Positions 1 to 8,845 of a stretch of DNA of 64,000 nt are shown here, in pieces (position 1 is the first letter of the stretch; every line of letters begins with the position of its first letter). The notes below the pieces were generated by a model, which searched no databases, had not been told where the DNA came from, and was given only the letters and a program-made list of their open reading frames with translations. This DNA is from Yersinia enterocolitica subsp. enterocolitica (GTDB taxonomy: Bacteria > Pseudomonadota > Gammaproteobacteria > Enterobacterales > Enterobacteriaceae), in NCBI RefSeq assembly GCF_901472495.1, contig NZ_LR590469.1:124001-188000 (forward strand), read 5' to 3'. The position numbers and the translations under genes are program-made.

Positions 1-96
1 CTCAGCAACATCTTTACCCAGTTGCTTTTGGATCATCTTGGCAATGTTTTCGGTATTGCCAGTATCGCTGCCAAAGAAAATGCCTACAGTTGCCAT
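1..96 (-). CDS. fldA: flavodoxin 1, N-terminal part (cut by window edge)
   Basis: Flavodoxin is a small FMN-binding electron carrier that serves biotin, methionine and anaerobic ribonucleotide reductase pathways. Only the first 32 codons are present; the rest lies to the left of the window. The start (ATG at 94-96 on the complement) is followed by MATVGIFFGSDTGNTENIAK, which includes the flavodoxin FMN phosphate-binding loop SDTGNTE near residue 10. In E. coli fldA lies just downstream of ybfE; here a chemoreceptor gene stands between them. The identification rests on near identity to the known E. coli N-terminus from memory. Confidence 0.93.
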   Translation of the reverse strand, partial: MATVGIFFGSDTGNTENIAKMIQKQLGKDVAE

Positions 97-244
97 ATAA
101 CTTAATACCTTTTAAATTCAAATTGTTATGCAAATTACTGAGCGTTTGGCCCAATAATATAACACATGTATAGGGCCATATAGTGCCAGAAAACCTCGTC
201 CGGCCGATATCAAGATTATGCGATATTAAATTTTTGTGAGTGGC

Positions 245-271
245 TCAACCTTATAACCTCATTGCCGATAA
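245..271 (+). promoter_or_regulatory. candidate sigma-28 (FliA) flagellar promoter for the chemoreceptor
   Basis: The sequence TCAACCTT, then 11 bases, then GCCGATAA fits the flagellar sigma-28 pattern (TAAAGTTT-N11-GCCGATAA). The -10 element is exact, the -35 element matches 5 of 8 bases, and the spacing is exact. It ends 47 bases before the chemoreceptor ATG. This is the promoter class expected for a methyl-accepting chemotaxis gene. Confidence 0.6.
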
Positions 272-318
272 CAGCGGTGTAACCGAATGGTTGCAATTTG
301 CAGTGAAGGAGAACAAAC

Positions 319-1977
319 ATGCAGTTTTTAAGAAATATTTCTATCAGAGCCGCGTTACTTTGGGTGCTTGGGGCATTTTGCCTGCTATGGGGCGGTGTAT
401 CTGGTTATACGTTGCTATCGCTGAATCAACTGACTCAATCCTCTAATGCTAATAGTGTGTTGGTTGAAAACATGAATTTGGTCAATCAGGGGACGGATCA
501 ATATTTTCGGATGGTGACACGTCTTGCCCGCTCAGTCGATTACCGTCAGAGCGGCAATATTGCGGATGCAGATAAGGAACTCAAATCATCCAATGCAGCA
601 CTTGAAAATCTGAAACAGAAGTTGGCGCAGTTTAAAGCCATTGACCATGCACAGATTGATCCTACATTGGTAAATGGGGTGATTGATGGGTGGAGCGGAT
701 TAATTGATCAAGGTGTCACTCCGCTGTATCAGGCGGCAATGGCGAACAATAGCGCGGCCTATCAGGATTTAGCTAAAAAGACAGTGCCAGCGCTGAGCCG
801 GCAATATGGCTCTGTTGCGGAGAATTTTAATCAAGCTGCATCCAAGGCTATCGGGGTGGCTAAAGAGCAGTTTGCTCACCTGACAAAAGTGAGCAGCATG
901 ACATTAATTTCTGCTTTAGTGGCCGGATTAGTGATTTTACTGGCAACCGATCGCTACCTGTTGGCTAACCTGGTTCGCCCATTGGATGATATTCGTGCAC
1001 ATTTTCGCGTGATTGCTTCCGGCCAGCTGGGCCAGCCCATTACCGATTTTGGTCGTAATTGCGTTGGCAAATTGTTTCCGCTGCTACGTGATGTGCAAGC
1101 CAGTTTGGCCAATACGGTAAAAGCTATCCGCAGTAGCACTGATGGGATTTATCACGGGGCGGCAGAAATTTCAGCCGGTAATACAGATTTATCATCGCGA
1201 ACTGAGCAGCAGGCCGCCGCATTGGAAGAGACGGCCGCCAGTATGGAGCAGTTGACGGCAACGGTGAAACATAACGCAGATAATGCGCATCATGCCAGCC
1301 AATTGGCAGCTAATGCTTCTATTACCGCCAAAAAAGGCGGGGCGCTGGTGGCTGATGTGGTTCATACCATGGATGAGATTTCAGCCAGTTCACGTAAGAT
1401 AGCTGAAATTACAACAGTGATTAACAGTATCGCTTTCCAGACTAATATTCTGGCACTGAATGCTGCCGTTGAAGCGGCCAGAGCAGGTGAACAAGGTCGC
1501 GGTTTCGCGGTGGTTGCCAGTGAAGTCCGTAATTTGGCCCAGCGCAGTGCTCAAGCGGCAAAAGAGATTGATAGCTTGATAACCGAGTCCGTTAACCGGG
1601 TGAGTAGTGGTTCGGCTTTGGTAGAAAGTGCCGGGATAACTATGGATGAAATTGTTCGTTCCATCACCAATGTCACCGATTTAATGGGTGAGATAGCATC
1701 GGCGTCAGATGAGCAAAGCAAAGGTATCACTCAGGTCGGGCAGGCAGTGGCTGAAATGGACAGTGTGACTCAGCAAAATGCTGCGTTGGTACAGCAAGCC
1801 TCACGCGCGGCTGCCGCGCTAGAGGAACAAGCGACTCAGTTAAACCAAGCAGTGGCAGTGTTTAAATTGCAATCAGATGATGTGCGGACAAAATCGGTAG
1901 CTAAACCTCGGGCTACGGTATTAACGACAGCGCCTATTGCCAAGGTAGACAACAACGCAAACTGGGAAACTTTCTAA
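319..1977 (+). CDS. methyl-accepting chemotaxis protein (Tar/Tsr type)
   Basis: Transmembrane chemoreceptor that passes ligand binding in the periplasm to CheA/CheW. The 552 residues show a first membrane helix at about residues 11-32, a periplasmic helical sensor domain, a second helix at about 192-211, a HAMP linker, and the highly conserved signalling tip near residues 360-400 (NILALNAAVEAARAGEQGRG). The last five residues are NWETF, the CheR/CheB docking pentapeptide of high-abundance receptors, so it should be an autonomous methylatable receptor. The ATG at 319 has a good ribosome site (AAGGAGAAC) and a sigma-28 type promoter upstream. The ligand cannot be told from the sequence. The gene is an insertion relative to E. 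coli, where fldA and ybfE are adjacent. Confidence 0.93.
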   Translation: MQFLRNISIRAALLWVLGAFCLLWGGVSGYTLLSLNQLTQSSNANSVLVENMNLVNQGTDQYFRMVTRLARSVDYRQSGNIADADKELKSSNAALENLKQKLAQFKAIDHAQIDPTLVNGVIDGWSGLIDQGVTPLYQAAMANNSAAYQDLAKKTVPALSRQYGSVAENFNQAASKAIGVAKEQFAHLTKVSSMTLISALVAGLVILLATDRYLLANLVRPLDDIRAHFRVIASGQLGQPITDFGRNCVGKLFPLLRDVQASLANTVKAIRSSTDGIYHGAAEISAGNTDLSSRTEQQAAALEETAASMEQLTATVKHNADNAHHASQLAANASITAKKGGALVADVVHTMDEISASSRKIAEITTVINSIAFQTNILALNAAVEAARAGEQGRGFAVVASEVRNLAQRSAQAAKEIDSLITESVNRVSSGSALVESAGITMDEIVRSITNVTDLMGEIASASDEQSKGITQVGQAVAEMDSVTQQNAALVQQASRAAAALEEQATQLNQAVAVFKLQSDDVRTKSVAKPRATVLTTAPIAKVDNNANWETF

Positions 1978-1996
1978 AATTTGGGATAGGGATATT

Positions 1997-2024
1997 GGCG
2001 TGGCGTAATCACTTACGCCACGCC
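1997..2024. terminator. strong bidirectional hairpin between convergent genes
   Basis: A perfect 12-bp stem (GGCGTGGCGTAA, loop TCAC, then its complement) lies 20 bases after the chemoreceptor stop and 20 bases before the end of ybfE on the other strand. It has no clear T run, but its place between convergent genes suggests a terminator serving both. Confidence 0.5.
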
Positions 2025-2043
2025 GTCGTGATAACCGATAGGG

Positions 2044-2331
2044 TTAAAACCCTTCTTGTGAGTGCGCCAATTGAGCCAATAACATCTGTTCAATCAGTTC
2101 ACTACGGCTGATGTTGCGTTGCTCTGCAAGACTATTGAGAGTGTCGACGGCATCGGCATTAATTTTCAGTTCCACGCGCCGTAAACCACGTACTTTATCG
2201 CGCCGTAGTTGATTTCGCTTATTAATTCTAAGCTGTTCATCACGCGATAATGGATTTGTTTTCGGGCGCCCCGGACGGCGTTCATCTGCGAACAGATCCA
2301 GCGTCGTGCGATCCGTTTGTTCTTTTGCCAT
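2044..2331 (-). CDS. ybfE: YbfE, LexA-regulated family protein
   Basis: A 95-residue basic protein almost identical to E. coli YbfE over its first 75 residues (MAKEQTDRTTLDLFA at the start). The C-terminal half has a ribbon-helix-helix-like pattern (RRVELKINADAVDTLNSLAE, then a second helix), which suggests DNA binding. In E. coli the gene is annotated as LexA-regulated, but no CTGT-N8-ACAG box is seen here in the upstream 100 bases. Instead a 14-bp perfect palindrome lies about 28 bases upstream of the start. Molecular function is unknown. Confidence 0.88.
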   Translation of the reverse strand: MAKEQTDRTTLDLFADERRPGRPKTNPLSRDEQLRINKRNQLRRDKVRGLRRVELKINADAVDTLNSLAEQRNISRSELIEQMLLAQLAHSQEGF

Positions 2332-2674
2332 AGGTAGCGGTACTACAAGGGATTTACATCAGAAATTTCTGACGATTCGGTTTACACGTTTCAGGCCGAT
2401 ACCTTTCTGAGTTGGTGCTGCTTATAACATCACAACAACCCTTCAATTGGGTATGAACCAACAGCCTGAATTTGCATTTGCTACCAAATATCGGAGCAAA
2501 TTTATAGCGCGCCATAATACCCTAGCCAACCGAGCAACGACAATGCCTTACTGTGATTAGATTGGGCTAATTCACTCTTTTTTGCACAATTTTTCCACAG
2601 GAAATACATTTCTTTTCCCCAGGGTATGATTTTTAATCAACATCCATCGCGCGCGGTTCGTTTTTTACTCAGCG
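2332..2674. other. 343-bp intergenic stretch between ybfE and ybfF
   Basis: No credible gene is seen. The only clear structure is the perfect palindrome TCAGAAATTTCTGA at 2359-2372, just upstream of ybfE, which could be an operator. The rest is AT-rich and shows no conserved motif that I recognise. Confidence 0.4.
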
Positions 2675-3469
2675 CTATTTTTCGCCAGTGCTATCTTCAT
2701 CACTCTCTTCATCAATAAAGCGGTGAATGGCACGTAAGACAGAATCTGGTTTTTCTGCATGCACCCAGTGTCCGGTTCCGGCGACAACATGGGCGCGTGC
2801 TTGTGGGAATTGACGGGCAATCTCATCGCGATAGCTGTCTTGAATATAAGGTGACAGTTCACCGCGAATAAACAAAATGGGATGTGGCCAGGGGGGAATG
2901 GGTTGCCAGCCAACAATATTTTCGTATTGATCCCACAATGCGGGCACGTTAAACCGCCACTCACCGTTATGGAATGATTTCAATAAGAACTGAATAACAC
3001 CTTCTTCTTTTATTGATTCGCGCATCAGTTGAGCGGCTTCCTGGCGTTGAGTCACACCCGCAGCACTGACTGCATTGATAGCGGTGAAAATTTGATCATG
3101 GCGGCGCACTTGATAATCGATGGGTGCGACATCTATGGCTATCAGTTTTTCGATACGGTCGGGCGCAATTGCTGTCATGGCCATCGCCACTTTTCCCCCC
3201 ATGGAATGCCCAATAATAATCGCTTTTTTTATCTCAAGCCTGTCCATCAGTTCCAGCACATCCTGTGCCATATCGGGGTAATTCACTTCGGGTGATCGCG
3301 GGGATAAACCGTGATCGCGCAAATCGACCTGGATAACATCATGGTCTTTATGTAAGTCGCGAGCTAATACACCGAGGTTATCGAGGTTACCAAATAACCC
3401 ATGAATCAAGATGATCGGCAGGGAAGAAGTGGGAGAAAGTGCGTTTTGTTGGCGGAAGTTTAATTTCAT
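2675..3469 (-). CDS. ybfF: esterase YbfF (alpha/beta hydrolase)
   Basis: Cytoplasmic carboxylesterase/thioesterase of the alpha/beta hydrolase fold. From the chosen start (MKLNFRQQ) it has 264 residues, against 254 in E. coli. The oxyanion-hole segment HGLFGNLDN, the nucleophile elbow GHSMGG (Ser near residue 89) and the C-terminal catalytic His in GTGHWVHAEKP are all present. The frame stays open to a GTG at 3535, and another ATG lies at 3481. I prefer 3469 because it matches the E. coli N-terminus; the ribosome site is weak for every choice. A short extra acidic tail (ESDEDSTGEK) follows the hydrolase fold. It is divergent from seqA. Confidence 0.88.
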   Translation of the reverse strand: MKLNFRQQNALSPTSSLPIILIHGLFGNLDNLGVLARDLHKDHDVIQVDLRDHGLSPRSPEVNYPDMAQDVLELMDRLEIKKAIIIGHSMGGKVAMAMTAIAPDRIEKLIAIDVAPIDYQVRRHDQIFTAINAVSAAGVTQRQEAAQLMRESIKEEGVIQFLLKSFHNGEWRFNVPALWDQYENIVGWQPIPPWPHPILFIRGELSPYIQDSYRDEIARQFPQARAHVVAGTGHWVHAEKPDSVLRAIHRFIDEESDEDSTGEK

Positions 3470-3682
3470 GGCGAAGTTCATACTGAGAGATATTGTGGTT
3501 AGGGTATCATGACTGCGCGAGGGTGTGCTGCTCACGATTAGGGTTCATGTGGATTATTCAGTCGTGGCTGATGTATTAGGGTTTTATCGCGGATAAAGCC
3601 ATGATAAAGGTACTCGTTAGCGCGCTTTGACTTTATAATCCTAAGATATGCATAAGAAAGTAGAAAACCGTACTGGATAAAG

Positions 3683-4222
3683 ATGAAAACTATTGAACTC
3701 GACGAAGAACTTTATCGCTATATTGCCAGCCATACGCAACACATTGGCGAGAGTGCGTCCGACATTTTACGGCGCATGTTGAAGTTTACGGCCGGTCAGC
3801 CGGTACCTGGCTTATCTACCCATAGTGTTGCCGGTCATGATGTCGCCAAAACAGCGACGGCTCCAGCACCAAAGGATAGGGTTCGCGCGGTACGTGAATT
3901 ACTGTTATCTGATGAGTATGCTGAGCAAAATCGGGCGGTTAACCGCTTTATGTTGGTGCTTTCGACTTTATATACCTTAGATGCTCAGGCATTTGCCGAG
4001 GCAACGGAGTCTTTATATGGTCGTACCCGGGTCTATTTTGCCGGTGATCAACAAACTTTGTTGCAAAACGGGACACACACCAAACCTAAACACGTACCTG
4101 GTACGCCATACTGGGTTATTACCAATACTAATACCGAGCGTAAACGCAGTATGGTGCAACATATCATGCTGGCGATGCAGTTCCCGCCGGATTTGACTGA
4201 CAAGGTGTGTGGAACTATCTAA
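3683..4222 (+). CDS. seqA: SeqA, negative modulator of replication initiation
   Basis: Binds hemimethylated GATC pairs, sequesters oriC after initiation and organises new DNA behind forks. The protein has 179 residues (E. coli 181). The N-terminal multimerisation domain (MKTIELDEELYRYIASHTQH, residues 1-35) is followed by a variable linker and the C-terminal DNA-binding domain, which ends in NTERKRSMVQHIMLAMQFPP. It is followed 92 bases later by pgm, as in E. coli, so the two are probably co-transcribed. A short palindromic repeat lies between them. Confidence 0.97.
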   Translation: MKTIELDEELYRYIASHTQHIGESASDILRRMLKFTAGQPVPGLSTHSVAGHDVAKTATAPAPKDRVRAVRELLLSDEYAEQNRAVNRFMLVLSTLYTLDAQAFAEATESLYGRTRVYFAGDQQTLLQNGTHTKPKHVPGTPYWVITNTNTERKRSMVQHIMLAMQFPPDLTDKVCGTI

Positions 4223-4235
4223 TTTCGTTGAAACG

Positions 4236-4288
4236 ATACCCCAAGAAGTTGGAGTTGCAGGCCGTGAATACTCCTGCAATTTGCACAA
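4236..4288. repeat. short dispersed palindrome, copy A (diverged)
   Basis: Arms AGTTGCAGG and CCTGCAATT around a short loop, preceded by ATACCCCAAGAAGTTGG. This is the most degraded of three related palindromes in the window (others at 14374-14449 and 55792-55862). It sits between seqA and pgm and would form a hairpin in their shared transcript. Confidence 0.5.
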
Positions 4289-4314
4289 TGATGGATAGAT
4301 AGGGAGTAGTAACT

Positions 4315-5955
4315 GTGGCTAATCACCCTCGTGCCGGGCAAGCTGCTCAGCAAAGCGATTTGATTAATGTTGCTCAGTTGACGTCGCAATATTATGTATT
4401 GCAACCTGATGCTGAAAATCAGGCCCATGCGGTCAAATTTGGGACGTCAGGCCATCGTGGCAGCTCATTGCGCCACAGTTTTAATGAAGCCCATATTTTG
4501 GCAATCGCTCAGGCGATAGCTGAAGTTCGTCACCAGCACGGCATTACCGGCCCGTGCTATGTGGGTAAAGATACCCATGCGTTGTCAGAACCCGCCTTTA
4601 TTTCCGTATTGGAAGTGTTGACCGCTAATGGCGTGGATGTCGTGGTGCAGCAAGATAATGGTTTCACGCCAACCCCAGCTATTTCCCACGCGATTTTGTG
4701 CTATAACGCGCAAGGCAAAGATCTGGCTGATGGTATTGTTATCACGCCATCCCATAACCCGCCTGAAGATGGTGGAATTAAGTACAATCCACCCAATGGC
4801 GGCCCGGCCGATACCAATCTCACCTCAGTAATTGAAAAGCGTGCTAATCAGTTGCTCAGCCTGAAATTAGAGGGGGTCAAACGCCAAACTCTGGATAAAG
4901 CCTGGCGCGGTAACCATCTGCGTGAGCAGGATTTGATTCAGCCGTACGTAGAGGGTTTGGTCGATGTTGTTGATATTCCAGCGATTCAAAAGGCTGGTCT
5001 GAAATTAGGTGTTGATCCGCTCGGTGGCTCCGGTATTGCTTATTGGCAACGTATTGCTGAGCATTATAAGTTAGATCTGACACTGGTTAATGATTCCATT
5101 GATCAGACATTCCGCTTTATGCATCTGGATCATGATGGCGTGATCCGTATGGATTGTTCATCAGAATGCGCGATGGCGGGTTTGTTGGCTTTGCGTGATA
5201 AATTCGATTTAGCCTTTGCCAACGACCCGGATTATGACCGCCACGGCATTGTCACACCTGCCGGTTTGATGAATCCGAATCATTATCTGGCAGTCGCAAT
5301 TAATTATCTGTTCCAGCATCGACCACAATGGGGCGCAGATGTGGCGGTGGGTAAAACACTGGTTTCCAGTGCGATGATTGATAGGGTGGTGGCTGATTTG
5401 GGCCGTAAACTGGTGGAAGTACCGGTGGGTTTCAAATGGTTTGTTGATGGTTTGCACGACGGCAGCTTTGGATTTGGTGGCGAAGAGAGTGCCGGGGCAT
5501 CCTTCCTGCGCTTTAATGGTACACCGTGGTCGACCGATAAAGATGGCATTATCATGTGCTTGCTGGCGGCTGAAATTACCGCAGTCACCGGCAAAAATCC
5601 ACAACAACACTATGATGGTTTAGCGCAACGCTTTGGTGCGCCAAGCTATAACCGCATTCAGGCTCCGGCAACGCAGGCGCAGAAAAACGCCTTGTCCAAG
5701 TTGTCGCCTGAAATGGTGAAAGCCAGTACGCTGGCGGGGGATGCTATCACTGCGCGTTTAACCACCGCACCGGGTAATGGCGCATCCATTGGTGGTCTGA
5801 AAGTGATGACGGAAAATGGCTGGTTTGCTGCGCGGCCATCGGGCACAGAGGATGCTTATAAAATTTACTGTGAAAGTTTCTTGGGTGCTGAGCATCGCGA
5901 AAAAATAGAGCAGGAAGCGGTCGATATTGTCAGTGCAGTATTAGCCGGTAAATAG
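4315..5955 (+). CDS. pgm: phosphoglucomutase (alpha-D-glucose phosphate-specific)
   Basis: Interconverts glucose 1-phosphate and glucose 6-phosphate, linking glycogen, trehalose and galactose breakdown to glycolysis and feeding UDP-glucose synthesis. At 546 residues it matches the E. coli length. The phosphoserine loop TPSHNPPEDGG, the metal-binding loop DPDYDRHG, the sugar-recognition loop GEESAGAS and the phosphate-binding RPSGTEDAYK loop occur in the normal order. The start is a GTG with the ribosome site AGGGAG eight bases upstream. It closes the seqA-pgm unit. Its product connects directly with the galETKM genes at the other end of the window. Confidence 0.97.
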   Translation: MANHPRAGQAAQQSDLINVAQLTSQYYVLQPDAENQAHAVKFGTSGHRGSSLRHSFNEAHILAIAQAIAEVRHQHGITGPCYVGKDTHALSEPAFISVLEVLTANGVDVVVQQDNGFTPTPAISHAILCYNAQGKDLADGIVITPSHNPPEDGGIKYNPPNGGPADTNLTSVIEKRANQLLSLKLEGVKRQTLDKAWRGNHLREQDLIQPYVEGLVDVVDIPAIQKAGLKLGVDPLGGSGIAYWQRIAEHYKLDLTLVNDSIDQTFRFMHLDHDGVIRMDCSSECAMAGLLALRDKFDLAFANDPDYDRHGIVTPAGLMNPNHYLAVAINYLFQHRPQWGADVAVGKTLVSSAMIDRVVADLGRKLVEVPVGFKWFVDGLHDGSFGFGGEESAGASFLRFNGTPWSTDKDGIIMCLLAAEITAVTGKNPQQHYDGLAQRFGAPSYNRIQAPATQAQKNALSKLSPEMVKASTLAGDAITARLTTAPGNGASIGGLKVMTENGWFAARPSGTEDAYKIYCESFLGAEHREKIEQEAVDIVSAVLAGK

Positions 5956-5970
5956 TCATTACAGGTAAGG

Positions 5971-5996
5971 AATAGCGCCAACCGGCGCTATTTCGC
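5971..5996 (+). terminator. rho-independent terminator after pgm
   Basis: Stem AATAGCGCC / GGCGCTATT with a four-base loop, followed by a short T run, 15 bases after the pgm stop. Confidence 0.65.
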
Positions 5997-6037
5997 CAAT
6001 ACCCATATAAGCAAAAAAACGGCGATACTCGCGGTTG

Positions 6038-7525
6038 CTAATGTTTTACCGTGACTAAACCGCCAGCAAAACTATCCATTGGTATCGGGGATGTTAAATA
6101 TTTTATATCGTATTGAGAGGCTTCTTTGGGGGCAAAAGAAGATAGCGCTTGAATAATATAAGTTATATCAGGTAAGTTATCACCAAAATAAAAAGCCCTT
6201 TTTGCATACATTTCTCGTAATGTATTATTCTGCTCGATAAGCATATCAATTAGATTTTCCCCGGTTGTTTTTTCAATATCGGGCATCTTTTCACAAAAAA
6301 TGTCAGAGAGATCAGTTGGATAATAATCACCAAAATCTTTTATATTGCTCAATTTGGCGACTATTTTTTCAGCGTCATCAGTGTGTTTTCTCACTAGATT
6401 ATTAATCATTATAGTATGATTATTTTTATCATCGTCACTGCCATGACGAAGATACGATTTTGTCTGTAAATTTTTAACTTTATAACCATCTGGGGTATAT
6501 TGATCTTTGATAACGATGACCAGATTATTAGGATGATCTTCAGTGCTCGATATTATCAGGTGATTGCCATAACGAGTGAATTTTAGCTGATGGAAAAAAT
6601 AATCATCAATACTGATCGTATTTTCTTCATCAGTGTATTCTACTATCATGTTGATACCATCATAAGCGGAGAAAACATATAAATCATCACCTGTTCCACC
6701 GGCCAGATAATCATTATTCTTACCACCACGGATACGGTCATTACCTTTACCACCAAAAAGTATATCATTGCCGCGCCACTGGGCTTCACTGGCATAAAGG
6801 CCACCAGCATCACCTTCTAAATCATCGTCGCCATCACCACCATCAAGAAAATCATCACCCGCGCCACCCGTCAGCCCATCATTACCGTTGCCGCCGACCA
6901 AAACGTCATTTCCACCCTCACCAAACAGCGAATCAAAAGAGTCATAACCCATAATAAGATCGTTGCCATTTCCACCGGCTAAATTATCATTTTTATCGCC
7001 ACCCGTAATCGTATTGTTCCCCTCACCACCGGTGACCTCATTTCTAATATATTTATGCCCTGAGAAAGTATCATCGCCATTTAGGGAAAATCTTTCTACG
7101 GGCCGAGTATTAGTGATTAGATGGTGTGCGGAGTTATATTTTAGATCTTCTCTAATGAGCAAGATATCTTTGCTGGGGCCATCGTAAAACCCCTCTTTTT
7201 TCTTAGTTTCCTTTAGTGTTAAAAATAACTCGGTTTTTACTCCATTTTTGTCACGTAGAATGACAGATTTAACAATATAATTTCCATTATCAATGACGTG
7301 GTAAGTTTTGCTGAAAAAATGATTGTTATCGGCAACTATAATGACTTTAAGTTTTGAATCTAAATATTGGAAAAATACTTTATCAGGAGATATATAGTCT
7401 AAAAAAATAGATTTCATTTTTCCATTAGTTATCAATATACCCGTGATCGGAGTTGTTTTACTTTTGTTTTTGCTTGTTTTTTTACTCAAAATGATTTCCT
7501 TTTTTGATATGTCAGTGATTATCAT
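6038..7525 (-). CDS. orphan RTX-repeat (calcium-binding) protein
   Basis: A 495-residue protein with about nine RTX nonapeptides (for example GGNGNDLIMG, GGAGDDFLDG, GGKGNDRIRG) at about residues 165-280. These fold as calcium-binding beta rolls in type I secreted proteins. The repeats are followed by a segment typical after RTX blocks (FTRYGNHLIISS) and then a helical C-terminal region of about 130 residues that I do not recognise. The N-terminal 150 residues start with a Lys/Ser-rich stretch and show no Sec signal. There is no type I secretion ABC transporter, membrane-fusion protein or acyltransferase nearby, so secretion would need components from elsewhere. The gene is visibly AT-richer than its neighbours, which suggests horizontal transfer. 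Its ribosome site is poor, so the exact start is uncertain. The target or activity is unknown. Confidence 0.7.
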   Translation of the reverse strand: MIITDISKKEIILSKKTSKNKSKTTPITGILITNGKMKSIFLDYISPDKVFFQYLDSKLKVIIVADNNHFFSKTYHVIDNGNYIVKSVILRDKNGVKTELFLTLKETKKKEGFYDGPSKDILLIREDLKYNSAHHLITNTRPVERFSLNGDDTFSGHKYIRNEVTGGEGNNTITGGDKNDNLAGGNGNDLIMGYDSFDSLFGEGGNDVLVGGNGNDGLTGGAGDDFLDGGDGDDDLEGDAGGLYASEAQWRGNDILFGGKGNDRIRGGKNNDYLAGGTGDDLYVFSAYDGINMIVEYTDEENTISIDDYFFHQLKFTRYGNHLIISSTEDHPNNLVIVIKDQYTPDGYKVKNLQTKSYLRHGSDDDKNNHTIMINNLVRKHTDDAEKIVAKLSNIKDFGDYYPTDLSDIFCEKMPDIEKTTGENLIDMLIEQNNTLREMYAKRAFYFGDNLPDITYIIQALSSFAPKEASQYDIKYLTSPIPMDSFAGGLVTVKH

Positions 7526-7634
7526 TCTGTTAGATTTTAAAAAATAAATGATTTAAAATGAAGCCAAATAACATTATTGTTTATTATTGGTCGTTTAATT
7601 AGACAGTATAATAAATTTTATTTTTTAATGTAAA

Positions 7635-8063
7635 TTACCCCAATGCCACCAGCAAGGCGCCAGCAGTAATCAGAGCTACACCTAGCCCGGCAAGTAGAGA
7701 GATTTTTTCGCCAAACAGTATGAAGGCCAGAATGACTGCAAATACTACACTGAGTTTGTCTATTGGCGCGACTTGGGAGACATTGCCGTTTTTAATCGCC
7801 ATAAAGTAGAACAGCCAGGATAATGCACCGGCGACACCACTTAGAATAATAAACAGCAGGGCTTTTTTATCTGCTAATACCGTACCAACCAGATTGAATT
7901 TACCCTGAACCACCACCACGCCGACTAAAAATAGTGCCATCACCACCGCACGGACTGCGGTTGCGGTATTGGCATCCAAATGCTGCAAGCCTATTTTACC
8001 GAAGATAGCGACCAGAGAAGCGGAGAGGGCAGACAGCAGGGCGTAAATCAACCAAGTGCTCAT
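7635..8063 (-). CDS. small EamA/DMT-family transporter (single domain)
   Basis: A 142-residue, strongly hydrophobic protein with about five membrane helices, ending TAGALLVALG. It corresponds to one EamA domain, whereas most family members have two, so it probably works as a dimer. The loop with DKLSVVFAVILA and FGEKISLLAG is typical of small single-domain members annotated as bacterial/archaeal transporter family proteins. The substrate is unknown. It stands alone between the RTX gene and kdpE and is not part of the E. coli order. Confidence 0.75.
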   Translation of the reverse strand: MSTWLIYALLSALSASLVAIFGKIGLQHLDANTATAVRAVVMALFLVGVVVVQGKFNLVGTVLADKKALLFIILSGVAGALSWLFYFMAIKNGNVSQVAPIDKLSVVFAVILAFILFGEKISLLAGLGVALITAGALLVALG

Positions 8064-8155
8064 AATAAATAAGACCTATTATCATTAAAATCCTGATGCT
8101 ACGCCGTTAGGTTTATTATTAATAGCCTTAAAGGAGTTTTATAGTGAATAAATCG

Positions 8156-8845
8156 TTATGGTATAAAGCGATAGCCGACGCCGGTCTCCGTAATTAAGTG
8201 CTGCGGTCGGGTAGGGTCGCTTTCTAATTTCTGGCGTAAATGGCCCATATAAATGCGCAGATAGTGGTTGTGCTCGACATAATTCGGCCCCCAGACTTGG
8301 TTGAGTAATTGGCGCTGGGTAATGACTTTACCCGCATTAGCCAATAATGCTGAAAGTAAGCGAAACTCGATGGGGGTCAAGTGGAGGTCAATACCGGCTC
8401 GGGTGACCTGGCGATTAATTAAATCCACACTGATATCGGCAAAATTCACCAACGGGCTTTCCTGGCTGCCACCACTATGACGACGCAAAGCCACCCGTAC
8501 TCGCGCAAGTAATTCACTGATGCCAAAAGGTTTGCTGAGATAGTCATCGGCACCAGCATCCAGCGCTGCGACTTTGTCTTCTTCGCTGCTACGGGCCGAT
8601 AACACAATAATTGGGATGGCGCTCCATTGGCGCAGATCCTGAATATAAGTCAGGCCGTCACCATCCGGCAAACCCAAATCCAAAATGATCAGATCCGGTT
8701 TGCGTGTGCCAGCCTCAATCAGACCCCGTTGTAGGGTATCGCTTTCAAATACACGCCAGCCTTCACTCTCCAGCGCAATACGGACAAAGCGGCGGATCTC
8801 TTTTTCATCTTCGACGATGAGGATGTTAGTCGGCGATATAGTCAT
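8156..8845 (-). CDS. kdpE: KdpE response regulator
   Basis: DNA-binding partner of KdpD that activates kdpFABC under potassium limitation. The 229 residues comprise a receiver domain (acidic pocket VEDEKE near residue 11, phospho-Asp in DLIILDLGLPDGDG near residue 55, Lys in YLSKPFG) and an OmpR/PhoB winged helix ending HLITETGVGYRFIP. The start overlaps the end of kdpD by four bases (ATGA type), so the two are translationally coupled. A matching operator lies upstream of kdpF at 16344-16360. Confidence 0.97.
   Translation of the reverse strand: MTISPTNILIVEDEKEIRRFVRIALESEGWRVFESDTLQRGLIEAGTRKPDLIILDLGLPDGDGLTYIQDLRQWSAIPIIVLSARSSEEDKVAALDAGADDYLSKPFGISELLARVRVALRRHSGGSQESPLVNFADISVDLINRQVTRAGIDLHLTPIEFRLLSALLANAGKVITQRQLLNQVWGPNYVEHNHYLRIYMGHLRQKLESDPTRPQHLITETGVGYRFIP

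Noticed and set aside
2332..2450. LexA (SOS) box expected for ybfE
   Set aside because: No CTGT-N8-ACAG match was found near the start, so the E. coli regulation cannot be transferred.
2665..2964. Alternative frame overlapping ybfF
   Set aside because: It is a shifted frame of the well-supported esterase gene and has no family features.
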